Shown here: piece after piece, positions 47,570-59,038 of the stretch | Layout of the letters: every line of letters begins with the position of its first letter | Numbering within the stretch: position 1 is the stretch's first letter | From: Terribacillus aidingensis | GTDB taxonomy: Bacteria > Bacillota > Bacilli > Bacillales > Amphibacillaceae | Assembly (NCBI RefSeq): GCF_040703035.1 | Contig: NZ_CP159996.1 | Coordinates: 1,956,001 to 2,020,000, forward strand | Direction of reading: 5' to 3' | DNA: 64,000 nucleotides | Position numbers and translations under genes: made by a program | The notes under the pieces: model-generated | The model's input: the letters and a program-made list of their open reading frames with translations, nothing else | The model's database searches: none | What the model was told of the DNA's origin: nothing

Positions 47570-48627
47570 ACATCCGTCTCCTTTGCTGTATCCAGGCAGG
47601 CTTTGATTATCGTCAGACAAGGAACAGCAGCGATCATACCGATTATACCCCCAAGTTCCCCGCCGACAAGTAAAGCAAAAATGATCAGAAGCGGATGGAT
47701 ATGGATGCTTTTTCCGACGATGAAGGGAGAAAGCAGGTTCCCTTCAATCAATTGAATGATAAAAACCATTATTCCAGCAAGGAGAGCCGTTTTCGGGCTG
47801 ATAGTTATTCCGACGAGTATAGCAGGAACTGCCCCAATGATCGGACCGAAGTATGGGATGATGTTCGTTGCTCCTACCAATAAAGCGAGCACCAAGGAAT
47901 ATGGCAGTTTGATCAGCGTGAATGCAGTCCAAGTCAGAAGACTGACAATGCAGCTCACAAGCAGGACTCCGCGAATATAGTAGCCTAGATTATTATCTAT
48001 ACGCAGCACTAAGCCTTTAACTCTGCTGCGGTAACGGCGTGGCAGAAGCGAGAGACCAGCATTGCCTATTTTATCCGTATCTTTCAGCATATAAAATACG
48101 ATGACTGGTGTAACGACAAGAAAAATGACTACTTGCGGCAGCTTATTCCATATATGCAAGAGATCTTTTAGAAACCCTTCTGCGCGCTGTTCCAAGCCAC
48201 GTAAAACAGCGTCCATTTGATCATGCACAGTTTCCGGCAGGAACGCTGTCCGTTCATACATGAATTGCACATAATGATCATAGCGCTGTGTCAATGCCGG
48301 CAAATTATGACTGAATTCCTTTACCTGACTGATCAATACCGGGAAGCCTTTGTACAGCAGGAATCCTGTAAGACCAAAAAACAGCGTATATATAACCAAA
48401 ATGGACAGCCAGCGCGGCAGTCGCCACGACGCAAGAAAATCGATGATCGGATGAAGCAAATAAGCAATCAAACCTGCAATGATGAAAGGCAGGAATAGTC
48501 CGCCTAAAAACAGGAGGAACGAACGATAAAATGGGTATAGCTTGATCAGCAGAAAACAAAGCAGCAAGGCGACGACTATCGTCACCATCCAAAGAAGAAC
48601 ACGATAAAGACGGGATGCCTCTTTCAT
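47566..48627 (-). CDS. yrrI: AI-2E family transporter (YrrI)
   Basis: 353-aa membrane protein of the AI-2E/PurR-regulated permease family, with about eight hydrophobic segments. The conserved C-terminal part is NIIPYFGPIIGAVPAILVG, followed by FIIQLIEGNLLSPFIVGKSIHIHPLLII (family signature, given in part). Named for autoinducer-2 export in E. coli TqsA, but some members transport Na+ or other solutes. The ATG at 48627 gives the B. subtilis length; no good ribosome binding site is visible, so translation may be coupled to the zinc-ribbon gene ending 4 nt before it. Confidence 0.9.
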   Translation of the reverse strand: MKEASRLYRVLLWMVTIVVALLLCFLLIKLYPFYRSFLLFLGGLFLPFIIAGLIAYLLHPIIDFLASWRLPRWLSILVIYTLFFGLTGFLLYKGFPVLISQVKEFSHNLPALTQRYDHYVQFMYERTAFLPETVHDQMDAVLRGLEQRAEGFLKDLLHIWNKLPQVVIFLVVTPVIVFYMLKDTDKIGNAGLSLLPRRYRSRVKGLVLRIDNNLGYYIRGVLLVSCIVSLLTWTAFTLIKLPYSLVLALLVGATNIIPYFGPIIGAVPAILVGITISPKTALLAGIMVFIIQLIEGNLLSPFIVGKSIHIHPLLIIFALLVGGELGGIIGMIAAVPCLTIIKACLDTAKETDV

Positions 48628-48631
48628 ATTA

Positions 48632-48832
48632 CTAGAATGATGCGCCGTCGCATTTCCGTTCTTCATCTGTGAACAAATCATCAAGGGAACTCAACGAGCC
48701 ATCTTCCTCTACTTGATGCAGGGAGAGCATCTCATCTTTATACGACAATTCAATAAAACAGCCCCAGCAATAATATTGTTCCGGTCCTATCTTTCCGATA
48801 TCTTTGCTGCTGCAATTCGGACATTTCAACAT
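48632..48832 (-). CDS. Small zinc-ribbon protein (YrzR-like)
   Basis: 66-aa protein with CPNC (residues 4-7) and CWGC (22-25), a treble-clef or zinc-ribbon pair, then an acidic tail. The opening MLKCPNCSSKDIGKIGPEQY is typical of a small gene found between recD2 and yrrI in Bacillus. The function is unknown. Confidence 0.8.
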   Translation of the reverse strand: MLKCPNCSSKDIGKIGPEQYYCWGCFIELSYKDEMLSLHQVEEDGSLSSLDDLFTDEERKCDGASF

Positions 48833-48891
48833 GTTGGATCACTCCAAATCCTTTTTACATGTTAGAATGTCCAATTATTTCCTTGTATATA

Positions 48892-51231
48892 CTACATGAA
48901 ATCGTATGGAGAGATATCTTCCTGCTCTGCTTCTGCCTCACGCAGCATCCGATCGATGTCATCCCCCGCTTCGTGGAAGCCACCCAGATGTTCCACGAGG
49001 GAAGTATAGCGCTGGTTCGTATCTTCTGTTTGAATTCCTTGCAGAAATGCCTGTTTTTCCCCAACTAGAATCAAAGAACGCTGTGCCCTCGTAATCCCGG
49101 TGTACAACAGATTTTTGCGGAGCATTCTGCGATATCCTGGCACGACAGGCAAAATAACGATTGGAAATTCACTGCCCTGGGATTTATGGATCGAGATACA
49201 ATACGCATGCATCAAATTCGATAAATCCTTGCTTTCGTAGACGACTTCCTTCTCCTCGAATGCAACGACAAGCTGCTCCTTCTGCTCGACATTCTCTTCT
49301 TCGCGGAACAAAGCGACAACTTCTCCAATGTCTCCATTGAAGACACCTTCCTCCGGATCATTGACAAGCTGGATGACCTTGTCACCCTTTCGGAAAATAA
49401 CGTCTTTTGCTGCCATCTCCCGCTTCTCCTTGTCCTTGGGATTGACCAGCTGCTGCAGCTGCTTATTCAATTCATGAATACCTGCCTGCGAACGATACAT
49501 CGGAGCCAGGAGCTGGACATCACGCATATCCCAGCCTTTTTCGACGGCACGGCCAACAATCTGAGTGATGACATCGACCACTTGATGCTCCCGGCAAGGA
49601 ATGAAGTTGAAATCCTTGTCCTTTTCCAGTTGTTCTTGTGATAATGTCCCGTTCTTGATAGCATGGGCAATCGTGATGATTTTGGAGCCTTCTTTCTGTC
49701 GATACACATCTTTGAGCATCACACACGGTACAGCCTCTGAACGAAGTAAATCCGACAGTACCTGCCCAGGACCAACTGAAGGCAACTGATCTTCATCTCC
49801 GACAAGCAGTACTTGCATATCATCCGGAATAGCTTTGAACAATCTGTTTGCCAGCCAAATATCGACCATGGAAAATTCATCGACGATCAGCAGCCTTCCA
49901 GCTAGCGGATTATCTTCATCCCGCTCGAATGAGTCGTTACCGTCCCAACCCAACAACCGGTGGATCGTGCTGGCCGGAATATTCGTTGACTCATGCATCC
50001 GCTTAGCCGCACGTCCGGTTGGAGCAGTCAAGACGAATGGATAACTCTCATCCTTATCTTTATAGTCCTTTGGATCAAGCGAAAGTTCGTGTATTTCCGC
50101 ATACGCTTTGATGAATCCTTTGATAACCGTCGTTTTACCTGTTCCAGGTCCCCCGGTCAAGATCATCACCTTCGATTGCAGCGCTTGCTCGATTGCTTCG
50201 AACTGTTCTTTCCCGTAACTGATCGTTTCCGCTTCCTCAAGCTTGCCAATTATCTTCAGGAGCTCTGCCTGAACAATTTCCGTCTCAGTAACTTTTTCCG
50301 ATAAGCGCTGCATATGGCTGCAAAAACCAGTTTCCGCAAAGTAAAGCATCGGATGGTAAACACGATCTTCCTGTTTGACAACCTTTTTCTGTGCATGCAA
50401 AACACCAAGCTGTTCTTCGATTTGTTCCGCACTAATACCGAATTGCGCACTGCGCAGGAGGACTGCGGCCTGTTTTAGCACTTCATCATTCGGCAAATAA
50501 ACATGACCTGCCTGCATGCTGTCTTGCAACACCATCAAGCATGCGGCTTGTAGCCGGCTGTCATGGTCCATCGCCAGGTTATTCTTACGAGCAGCTTCAT
50601 CCGCCCGGTGGAATCCAAATCCCTCAATATCAAATACATATTGGTACGGATCCTTCTCCAATACTTTGATTGCTTCATCCCGGTATACTTTATAGATTTT
50701 CTGTGCAAGCTTCAGCCCGATGCCGTACTTCGACAGATGCACCATCACGTGGTCGAAGCCTTGATGTGTACGAAGGTCGTGGAGGAAGCGCTCCTTCTTC
50801 TCATCGTTCAGTCCTTGGATACCATCCAGCAAATCCGGATTCGATAGAACATCCGCTATCGTATTTTCACCCAGCTTCGCTACAATTCTCTCCGCAATCC
50901 GTTTTCCAATTCCATAAAACAGATCACTGGATAGGTATTGGATGAGCCCGTCCTTCGTTTCGGGTACATACCGCTTGTATTCCGTCACTTCATACTGTTC
51001 ACCGAATCGTTTATGACTGACCATCGAACCATAAAACAGATAAGGCTCGCCTTGGTCCAGTTCTCCGATATATCCTTTGATGACGATATCCTTTTCTGCG
51101 ATCGTCTCGTTGGTTTCCAATACCTTGATCCGGATAATGGAAAACTGTTCTTCTTCTTTCCGGAAAATCGTATGCAATAATTCACCTTTCACAAAGCCTT
51201 TTGGGCTCTCGGCAGTCTCCCCATATTCCAT
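48892..51231 (-). CDS. recD2: RecD2-type helicase
   Basis: 779-aa SF1B 5'-3' helicase (B. subtilis YrrC). The N-terminal region holds an OB-like part and helix-hairpin-helix motifs (LFYGIGKRIAERIVAKLGE). The motor has LTGGPGTGKTT (Walker A), LLIVDEFSMVD (Walker B), LVGDEDQLPSVGPG, and the C-terminal UvrD-like domain (AYCISIHKSQGSEFP, YTGITRAQ). It acts in replication-fork and mismatch-repair related DNA maintenance and is not part of RecBCD. Confidence 0.96.
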   Translation of the reverse strand: MEYGETAESPKGFVKGELLHTIFRKEEEQFSIIRIKVLETNETIAEKDIVIKGYIGELDQGEPYLFYGSMVSHKRFGEQYEVTEYKRYVPETKDGLIQYLSSDLFYGIGKRIAERIVAKLGENTIADVLSNPDLLDGIQGLNDEKKERFLHDLRTHQGFDHVMVHLSKYGIGLKLAQKIYKVYRDEAIKVLEKDPYQYVFDIEGFGFHRADEAARKNNLAMDHDSRLQAACLMVLQDSMQAGHVYLPNDEVLKQAAVLLRSAQFGISAEQIEEQLGVLHAQKKVVKQEDRVYHPMLYFAETGFCSHMQRLSEKVTETEIVQAELLKIIGKLEEAETISYGKEQFEAIEQALQSKVMILTGGPGTGKTTVIKGFIKAYAEIHELSLDPKDYKDKDESYPFVLTAPTGRAAKRMHESTNIPASTIHRLLGWDGNDSFERDEDNPLAGRLLIVDEFSMVDIWLANRLFKAIPDDMQVLLVGDEDQLPSVGPGQVLSDLLRSEAVPCVMLKDVYRQKEGSKIITIAHAIKNGTLSQEQLEKDKDFNFIPCREHQVVDVITQIVGRAVEKGWDMRDVQLLAPMYRSQAGIHELNKQLQQLVNPKDKEKREMAAKDVIFRKGDKVIQLVNDPEEGVFNGDIGEVVALFREEENVEQKEQLVVAFEEKEVVYESKDLSNLMHAYCISIHKSQGSEFPIVILPVVPGYRRMLRKNLLYTGITRAQRSLILVGEKQAFLQGIQTEDTNQRYTSLVEHLGGFHEAGDDIDRMLREAEAEQEDISPYDFM

Positions 51232-51244
51232 ACGCCTGTGCTCC

Positions 51245-51919
51245 TTACTCTTCGTTCTCGATTTGCTCCATAATCAGTTCTATTTGCGCCTTTCCGTGCA
51301 TGGCCATCTCATGATCGGGCTGTGCTTCGAGCGCTTTATCCATATATGCGAGCGCTTGTTCAAACTGCTGCTGATACAGATACGCGACACCTACATTATA
51401 AAGGGCATCACTATGCTTTGGACTCCATTCCAGCAGGTCAAGCAGCACTTGTTGTGCGGTATCGATTTCCCCTGCGGTTGCAAGTGCCAATCCGTACTGG
51501 AAAACGATAGCAGCATCGCGATCCTCAAGCTCTGCGGCACGCTGCAAATAAGGAAGTGCAAGCTTTTCCTGTCCAGACTGCTGTAAGGACATACCAAGGA
51601 GATAATGAACATCCCCTTCATCCAGGCCGAGCTTCACTGCTTCCATCAGTTGCTGAATTGCTTTCTCATACATTTCACCAGTGTAATACATACTCCCCAG
51701 ACCGTAATAAGCAGTTGCAGCTTTCTCATCAAGCTCAATGGCACGGCGGAAGAAGCGTTCCGCTTTCTCTAAATCATTCATCCGCATCAGCAAATTGCCA
51801 AAATTGACATATCCAACTGGATCTTTTGGGTTTTCTTCGATAGCTATATTAAAATGCTTGGCAGCTCCCTCTAAATCCTGCTTCTGCAAAGCTTCTATTC
51901 CTGATTTAATATGATCCAT
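51245..51919 (-). CDS. yrrB: TPR repeat protein (YrrB)
   Basis: 224-aa soluble protein made almost wholly of tetratricopeptide repeats (about six 34-residue units; for example GYVNFGNLLMRMNDLEKAE and AYYGLGSMYYTGEMYEKAI). TPRs mediate protein-protein contacts. B. subtilis YrrB lies between mnmA and recD2 in the same way; a part in tRNA thiolation has been suggested from this context only. Confidence 0.92.
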   Translation of the reverse strand: MDHIKSGIEALQKQDLEGAAKHFNIAIEENPKDPVGYVNFGNLLMRMNDLEKAERFFRRAIELDEKAATAYYGLGSMYYTGEMYEKAIQQLMEAVKLGLDEGDVHYLLGMSLQQSGQEKLALPYLQRAAELEDRDAAIVFQYGLALATAGEIDTAQQVLLDLLEWSPKHSDALYNVGVAYLYQQQFEQALAYMDKALEAQPDHEMAMHGKAQIELIMEQIENEE

Positions 51920-51942
51920 TCTTTCACTCCTCTATGTAAGGG

Positions 51943-51968
51943 AAACCCTTGCCATAAGACAAGGGTTT
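51943..51968 (-). terminator. Hairpin between mnmA and the TPR gene
   Basis: AAACCCTTG / CAAGGGTTT with an 8-nt loop. The following T-run on the minus strand is broken by C residues, so termination may be partial. Confidence 0.55.
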
Positions 51969-51973
51969 CTGTT

Positions 51974-54240
<2,267 letters not shown>

Positions 54241-54255
54241 AACTGCTTGCCTCCA

Positions 54256-54675
54256 TTAAATATAGAACATATACGGATCCTGGCTCTCATCATCTCCATG
54301 ACGGCATAGATCCTCTAAAGTTGTCGTATCCAATACATCCCTGACGGCATCGCGGATGCGCAGCCAAAGCTGCTGCTTAGCCGGCTCCTCCTCTTCGATC
54401 CCCTCAACAGGTGTGATCGGACCTTCCAGCGTACGGATGATATCGCCGGCCGTAATCTCTGATGGGGCTGATGCGAGCATATAGCCGCCCTTGGCGCCAC
54501 GGATACTTTTGACCAGACAGGCATTCCTAAGCGGTGCAGCGAGCTGCTCCAAATAATGCTCGGACAATTTATTTTCAGTCGCAATGGTCTTCAAGGAGAC
54601 TGGTCCTTCTCCATAATGCTTTCCTAATGCGATCATGATAGTTAATCCATATCGTCCTTTAGTCGATATTTTCAT
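54256..54675 (-). CDS. cymR: Rrf2-family repressor of cysteine metabolism CymR
   Basis: 139-aa winged-helix regulator: MKISTKGRYGLTIMIALGKHY at the N-terminus, then SLKTIATENKLSEHYLEQL and SIRGAKGGYML in the wing. The three Fe-S cysteines of IscR-type members are lacking, as in CymR. In B. subtilis CymR with CysK represses cystine uptake and sulfur-conversion genes, including the mtnN-mccAB operon. Its place upstream of the desulfurase gene is the B. subtilis order. Confidence 0.93.
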   Translation of the reverse strand: MKISTKGRYGLTIMIALGKHYGEGPVSLKTIATENKLSEHYLEQLAAPLRNACLVKSIRGAKGGYMLASAPSEITAGDIIRTLEGPITPVEGIEEEEPAKQQLWLRIRDAVRDVLDTTTLEDLCRHGDDESQDPYMFYI

Positions 54676-54733
54676 CTCTTAAAACTCCTCATAACTGCCT
54701 CAGTAATGTTCGGATTTCAAAACAATAACGATT

Positions 54734-54742
54734 ATTATACCA
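54734..54742 (-). promoter_or_regulatory. Extended -10 element upstream of cymR
   Basis: Minus-strand TGGTATAAT, an extended -10 (TGn plus TATAAT), about 60 nt before cymR. The -35 region is weak, which such promoters tolerate. Confidence 0.55.
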
Positions 54743-54772
54743 GAAAATATTATAACATGGATAGCAAGTGGC

Positions 54773-54801
54773 TTGCATTTTCCCCGGTCGCTGGATACGC
54801 T
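54773..54801 (+). promoter_or_regulatory. Probable promoter of rarA
   Basis: TTGCAT (54773-54778), 17-bp spacer, TACGCT (54796-54801), 33 nt before the rarA start. Confidence 0.5.
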
Positions 54802-54833
54802 AAGACAAGCAGACACAGGATGGAGGAATAAAT

Positions 54834-56102
54834 ATGGCCAGACAACCATTAGCATATCGCATGCGGCCGAAGGATATCAGCCAGATCATCGGCCAAAAAC
54901 ATCTCGTCGGTGAAGGTAAGATGATCCGGCGGATGGTGGAGGCGGACCGTTTGAGTTCGATGATCCTTTACGGTCCTCCAGGTACGGGGAAAACGTCGAT
55001 GGCCATCGCGCTTGCTTCCAGCGTCCAGATTCGGTACAAGCTGCTGAATGCGGTAGTGGACAAGAAAAAGGATATGGAAATCGCGGTAGAAGAAGCGAAG
55101 ATGAGCGGCCAGCTCGTTCTCATACTGGATGAAGTTCATCGTCTTGATAAAGCGAAGCAGGATTTCCTTCTTCCGCATGTCGAGAGTAATTTGATTACAT
55201 TGATCGGGTGCACAACGAGTAATCCCTATCATTCTATAAATCCGGCAATCCGAAGCAGATCTCATCTGTTCGAACTGAACAGTCTGGAACCGGCGGATGT
55301 AAAAGAGGCACTCGGGCGCGCAGTGGATGATCCTGACCAAGGGCTTGGCAGCATGCAGCTGGATATAACGAAAGAAGCATTAGAGCATTTTGCAAGTGCA
55401 TCAGGAGGAGATTTGCGGGCAGCATTGAATGGGCTGGAGCTTGCCGCTTACTCTACACCGGCACAAGATGGGACTGTCCACATTGATTTGGAAGTAGCAG
55501 AAGCTTGCATGCAAAAGAAAAGCTTTTCTCATGATAAAGACGGTGATGCCCATTATGATGTACTGAGTGCTTTTCAGAAATCTATTCGCGGCAGCGACGT
55601 AAATGCAGCTTTACATTATCTGGCTCGTTTGATTGAAGCAGGAGATCTCGACAGCATCGGCCGCCGGATGATTGTGTGTGCCTATGAAGATATCGGACTC
55701 GCCAATCCGCAAGCCGGCCCCAGAGCTTTAGCAGCAGTAGAGGCAGCTGAACGCGTAGGCTTCCCGGAAGCACGTATTCCTTTGGCTAATGCAATCGTAG
55801 AACTCTGTTTATCTCCTAAATCAAACAGCGCGTACAAAGGCATCAATGCTGCGCTGTCGGATATACGTTCAGGCAAAGTCGGCGAGGTTCCTGCTCATTT
55901 GAAAGATGCCCATTATCAAGGGGCAAAACACATGGGCCGCGGAATCGGATACCAATACCCGCATGATTATCCAGGAGCTTGGGTAGAGCAGCAATACTTA
56001 CCTGACCTTCTTAAGAACAGAAGGTATTACGAACCAACTGACACCGGTAAGTTTGAACAAGCTCTCAAACAGGTCTATGAACGCGTAACAAAAAGAAAAT
56101 AA
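54834..56102 (+). CDS. rarA: Replication-associated recombination protein RarA
   Basis: 422-aa AAA+ ATPase (B. subtilis YrvN, MgsA/WRNIP1 family). Walker A GPPGTGKTS is near residue 45, Walker B LILDEVHRLDKAKQDF, sensor 1 GCTTSNP, and the tetramerisation/C-terminal part ends with HYQGAKHMGRGIGYQYPHD in two family blocks. It acts at stalled forks. AGGAGG-like GGAGGAATAA precedes the ATG. First of two plus-strand genes opposed to the surrounding operons. Confidence 0.96.
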   Translation: MARQPLAYRMRPKDISQIIGQKHLVGEGKMIRRMVEADRLSSMILYGPPGTGKTSMAIALASSVQIRYKLLNAVVDKKKDMEIAVEEAKMSGQLVLILDEVHRLDKAKQDFLLPHVESNLITLIGCTTSNPYHSINPAIRSRSHLFELNSLEPADVKEALGRAVDDPDQGLGSMQLDITKEALEHFASASGGDLRAALNGLELAAYSTPAQDGTVHIDLEVAEACMQKKSFSHDKDGDAHYDVLSAFQKSIRGSDVNAALHYLARLIEAGDLDSIGRRMIVCAYEDIGLANPQAGPRALAAVEAAERVGFPEARIPLANAIVELCLSPKSNSAYKGINAALSDIRSGKVGEVPAHLKDAHYQGAKHMGRGIGYQYPHDYPGAWVEQQYLPDLLKNRRYYEPTDTGKFEQALKQVYERVTKRK

Positions 56103-56207
56103 GGTTACAGGTATACGGGCAGCAGTCTGTGGCAACAATGGGGCTAACAGTTTTTATTACTTTCTATGTTTGTAGATTAACAGATAAGAAATGGAGTGTT
56201 AGCCCAT

Positions 56208-56954
56208 ATGGTTAAAGTAAGACAAGACGCATGGAGTCATGAAGACGACTTATTGCTGGCCGAAACTGTGCTTCGGCATATTCGGGAAGGTAGCACTCAG
56301 CTGAAAGCCTTCGATGAAGTCGGAGACAAACTGAATCGCACCTCGGCAGCTTGCGGCTTCCGCTGGAACGCCGAGATTCGCAACCGCTACGAACAGGCTG
56401 TTGCTATAGCCAAGCGCCAGCGCAAGGAGAAAAAGCGCGCAGAACAACGAGCGCAGAAACCAGCTGCTGCACCAATTTATCAGCCTGCACCGGTAATGTC
56501 TGCAATAGAAACACAACAGGCTTTCCCAATTACAATGGATGAAGAAACAGCCCGTTTCGAAGCAGAGATTGCACAAGAGACATTCATTGTCGGTGAACAT
56601 ACTGAAAGTGAAACCGAAATCGACAGCAGCCAGCAAGCGGATGAGCTGAACCTATCTCAAGTAATCAGCTATTTGCAATCAATGGAGCAAGGTTATCAAA
56701 CTAGTGAAACGAATCGGCATACCATTCATCAGCTGGAAGCAGAGGCCCATAGTCTCCGACAGGTAAATGCACAGCTTACAGAAGAATGCGAGAGCTTAAA
56801 AAATCAGCTGAAAACGATGAAAGCTGATTATCAGGTGCTTATCCAGATCATGGATCGTGCTAGGAAAATGGTTATCTTCGACGACCAAGATTCCTTCGCA
56901 CCCCCAGCTTTCCGGATGGACAAAAACGGCAACTTGGAACAAGTAGCAAAATAA
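56208..56954 (+). CDS. rsfA: RsfA family prespore transcription factor
   Basis: 248-aa protein. The N-terminal Myb/SANT-like domain (RQDAWSHEDDLLLAETVLRH, residues 5-24, then AACGFRWNAEIRNRY) is followed by a basic Ala/Lys/Arg stretch, a variable Gln/Glu middle and a coiled coil (about 155-205). RsfA in B. subtilis is a prespore-specific regulator that modulates the sigma-F regulon. I choose the ATG at 56208 with GGAG 11 nt upstream. I found no convincing sigma-F promoter in the 105-nt gap after rarA. Confidence 0.9.
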   Translation: MVKVRQDAWSHEDDLLLAETVLRHIREGSTQLKAFDEVGDKLNRTSAACGFRWNAEIRNRYEQAVAIAKRQRKEKKRAEQRAQKPAAAPIYQPAPVMSAIETQQAFPITMDEETARFEAEIAQETFIVGEHTESETEIDSSQQADELNLSQVISYLQSMEQGYQTSETNRHTIHQLEAEAHSLRQVNAQLTEECESLKNQLKTMKADYQVLIQIMDRARKMVIFDDQDSFAPPAFRMDKNGNLEQVAK

Positions 56955-56997
56955 AAAGCAGCACATACCCCAGTAGGGTGTGTGCTGCTTTGTTCAT
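56955..56997 (+). terminator. Terminator after rsfA
   Basis: AAAGCAGCACATACCC / GGGTGTGTGCTGCTTT, a 16-bp stem with one G-T pair and a 5-nt loop; T-rich tracts on both strands let it also end the convergent 6S RNA transcript. Confidence 0.88.
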
Positions 56998-57002
56998 TTT
57001 TT

Positions 57003-57202
57003 AACGGAAAATAGCAATCCCGATCGTGCCGTCCTATTGAAGTTTTGAACCCGCTCTCCGCAGGTGGGTGCCCTGATTCGCACTTTATGCGTCCACTCTA
57101 TGGAGGCTTGCATGCCGCACGAAGACTTTCGGACTCCCGTACTTCATTGTAATCGGTCAAAACATATGAAGAACGTACACATCAGGATTGCTATTTGTTT
57201 AT
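57003..57202 (-). ncRNA. ssrS: 6S RNA (SsrS / BsrA type)
   Basis: The ends pair perfectly over at least 11 bp (AATAGCAATCC at 57010-57020 with GGATTGCTATT at 57185-57195) and enclose about 165 nt that fold back with interrupted stems, the shape of 6S RNA. The minus-strand 5' part reads AAUAGCAAUCCUGAUGUG, close to what I recall of B. subtilis 6S-1, whose gene bsrA also lies behind aspS. A strong promoter stands just upstream. 6S RNA binds sigma-A polymerase as a promoter mimic in stationary phase. The exact ends are estimated. Confidence 0.88.
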
Positions 57203-57208
57203 GGAACT

Positions 57209-57237
57209 ATATTAGCATGGATAAACAGAGTTTTCAA
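57209..57237 (-). promoter_or_regulatory. Sigma-A type promoter of 6S RNA
   Basis: TTGAAA (57232-57237), 17-bp spacer, TAATAT (57209-57214) on the minus strand, placing the RNA start near 57202. Confidence 0.85.
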
Positions 57238-57253
57238 CTGGAAAGTCTGCCTA

Positions 57254-59038
57254 TTATGCTTCCTGCCCTGCTGATTTTTTTTGGATATCCAAATACAGTT
57301 CATCCAGCTGCTTTTTGCTTACTGGATCTGGAGCATCTGTCAATGGATCGGTCGCAGAAGCAGTTTTCGGGAATAGGATTGTATCCCGAAGGTTCGTGCT
57401 GTTGGATAGCAGCATGATGAAACGGTCATAACCAAGTGCAATTCCGCCGTGCGGAGGAGCTCCTGATTCCAAAGCATCCAGCAGGAATCCGAATTGTTCC
57501 TGTGCTTCTTCCTTCGTGAAGCCAAGAACCTCGAACATCCGGTTTTGCAGATCCATTTGGTAGATACGCTGCGAGCCGCCTCCCAGTTCATAGCCATTAA
57601 GGACAATGTCATACGCTTCTGCTTTGACAGAAGAAGGATCTGTTTCCAGCTTATCGATATCTGCTGCCGCTGGCATCGTGAATGGATGATGTGCTGCATA
57701 ATAACGGCCTTCTTCTTCGTCGTATTCGAATAAAGGCCAATCTGTCACCCAAAGGAAGTTGAACTTAGTTTCATCGATAAGTCCAAGCTCACGACCAAGT
57801 TTATTCCGTAATGCTCCTAAGCTATCAAAGACTACTTTCGTCTTATCTGCAACAAATACCAGCAAGTCGCCCGCTTCAGCAGAAAGAACCTCTTTCAGCT
57901 GGCTCTGAACAGTTTCGTCAAGGAATTTCGCAATTGGTCCTTTCAAAGAACCGTCGGCTTCTGCTTTGACCCATGCAAGTCCTTTCGCACCATATATCTT
58001 AACAAAGTCAGTCAACGCATCGATATCTTTACGAGAGAAGTTCGCCGCCTGTCCTTTCACGTTGATTGCACTGACGCGGCCGCCGTTTTGGATTGCATCT
58101 TGGAATACTTTGAAGTCAGCAGACTTCACTGCTTCTCGTACATCTACCAATTCAAGCCCAAAACGTGTATCTGGCTTATCAGAACCGAAGCGTTCCATTG
58201 CTTCTGCGTAAGGCAGGCGCGGGAATGGCACTTGAACTTCAACGTCCTTCACTTCTTTCATGACACGCTTCATCATACGTTCTGTCATGCCGATGATATC
58301 TTCTGTGGACATGAACGAAGTCTCGATATCGATTTGAGTGAACTCCGGCTGACGGTCCGCACGCAAATCTTCATCACGGAAACAGCGAGCGATCTGATAA
58401 TACTTCTCGAAGCCTGAAATCATGAGCAGCTGTTTGAATAACTGCGGAGATTGCGGAAGCGCATAGAACTCACCTGGGTGCACACGGCTTGGTACAAGAT
58501 AGTCGCGCGCTCCTTCTGGTGTGCTTTTTGTCAGCATCGGCGTTTCCATCTCGTAGAATTCTTCCTCGTTCAAGAAATTGCGGATCGCTTGCGTTGCCTG
58601 ATGGCGAAGACGGAATGTCTCCTGCAGCGGTTTTCTCCGCAAATCCAGATAGCGGTATTTCAAGCGGACATCCTCGGATGCATCCACATCATCCTCGATT
58701 TGGAATGCCGGACTCTTCGCTTTGTTCAAGATACTGATTTCTTCTGCAACAACTTCGATTTCTCCAGTTGCCATATTTGGATTTTTTGTAGCATCTTCGC
58801 GCTCTACAACTTTACCAGTAACACTCACAACGAATTCAGAGCGGATTTGTTCAGCAGTTTCTAATGCTTCTTTGGATACATCAGGGTTGAAAACGACTTG
58901 CACGATTCCGGAACGATCCCGGATATCAGCAAAAATCAATCCGCCCAGGTCACGCCGTTTCTGTACCCACCCTTTGATTGTTACTGTCTCGCCTGCATGG
59001 CTCGTTCGCAGCAGGCCTGCCTTTTGTCTTTCACTCAT
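57254..59038 (-). CDS. aspS: Aspartyl-tRNA synthetase
   Basis: 594-aa class IIb synthetase: N-terminal OB anticodon-binding domain ([26 protein letters not shown] in parts), catalytic motif 2 [18 protein letters not shown], the bacterial GAD insertion domain (about 280-420), and motif 3 [12 protein letters not shown]. The ATG at 59038 has GGAGG 8 nt upstream and overlaps the hisS end by 8 nt. It shares the T-box leader in front of hisS. Confidence 0.97.
   Translation of the reverse strand: MSERQKAGLLRTSHAGETVTIKGWVQKRRDLGGLIFADIRDRSGIVQVVFNPDVSKEALETAEQIRSEFVVSVTGKVVEREDATKNPNMATGEIEVVAEEISILNKAKSPAFQIEDDVDASEDVRLKYRYLDLRRKPLQETFRLRHQATQAIRNFLNEEEFYEMETPMLTKSTPEGARDYLVPSRVHPGEFYALPQSPQLFKQLLMISGFEKYYQIARCFRDEDLRADRQPEFTQIDIETSFMSTEDIIGMTERMMKRVMKEVKDVEVQVPFPRLPYAEAMERFGSDKPDTRFGLELVDVREAVKSADFKVFQDAIQNGGRVSAINVKGQAANFSRKDIDALTDFVKIYGAKGLAWVKAEADGSLKGPIAKFLDETVQSQLKEVLSAEAGDLLVFVADKTKVVFDSLGALRNKLGRELGLIDETKFNFLWVTDWPLFEYDEEEGRYYAAHHPFTMPAAADIDKLETDPSSVKAEAYDIVLNGYELGGGSQRIYQMDLQNRMFEVLGFTKEEAQEQFGFLLDALESGAPPHGGIALGYDRFIMLLSNSTNLRDTILFPKTASATDPLTDAPDPVSKKQLDELYLDIQKKSAGQEA

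Noticed and set aside
57064..57417. Plus-strand open frame of 117 codons
   Set aside because: It runs through the 6S RNA gene, its promoter and the aspS end on the opposite strand; no ribosome binding site.
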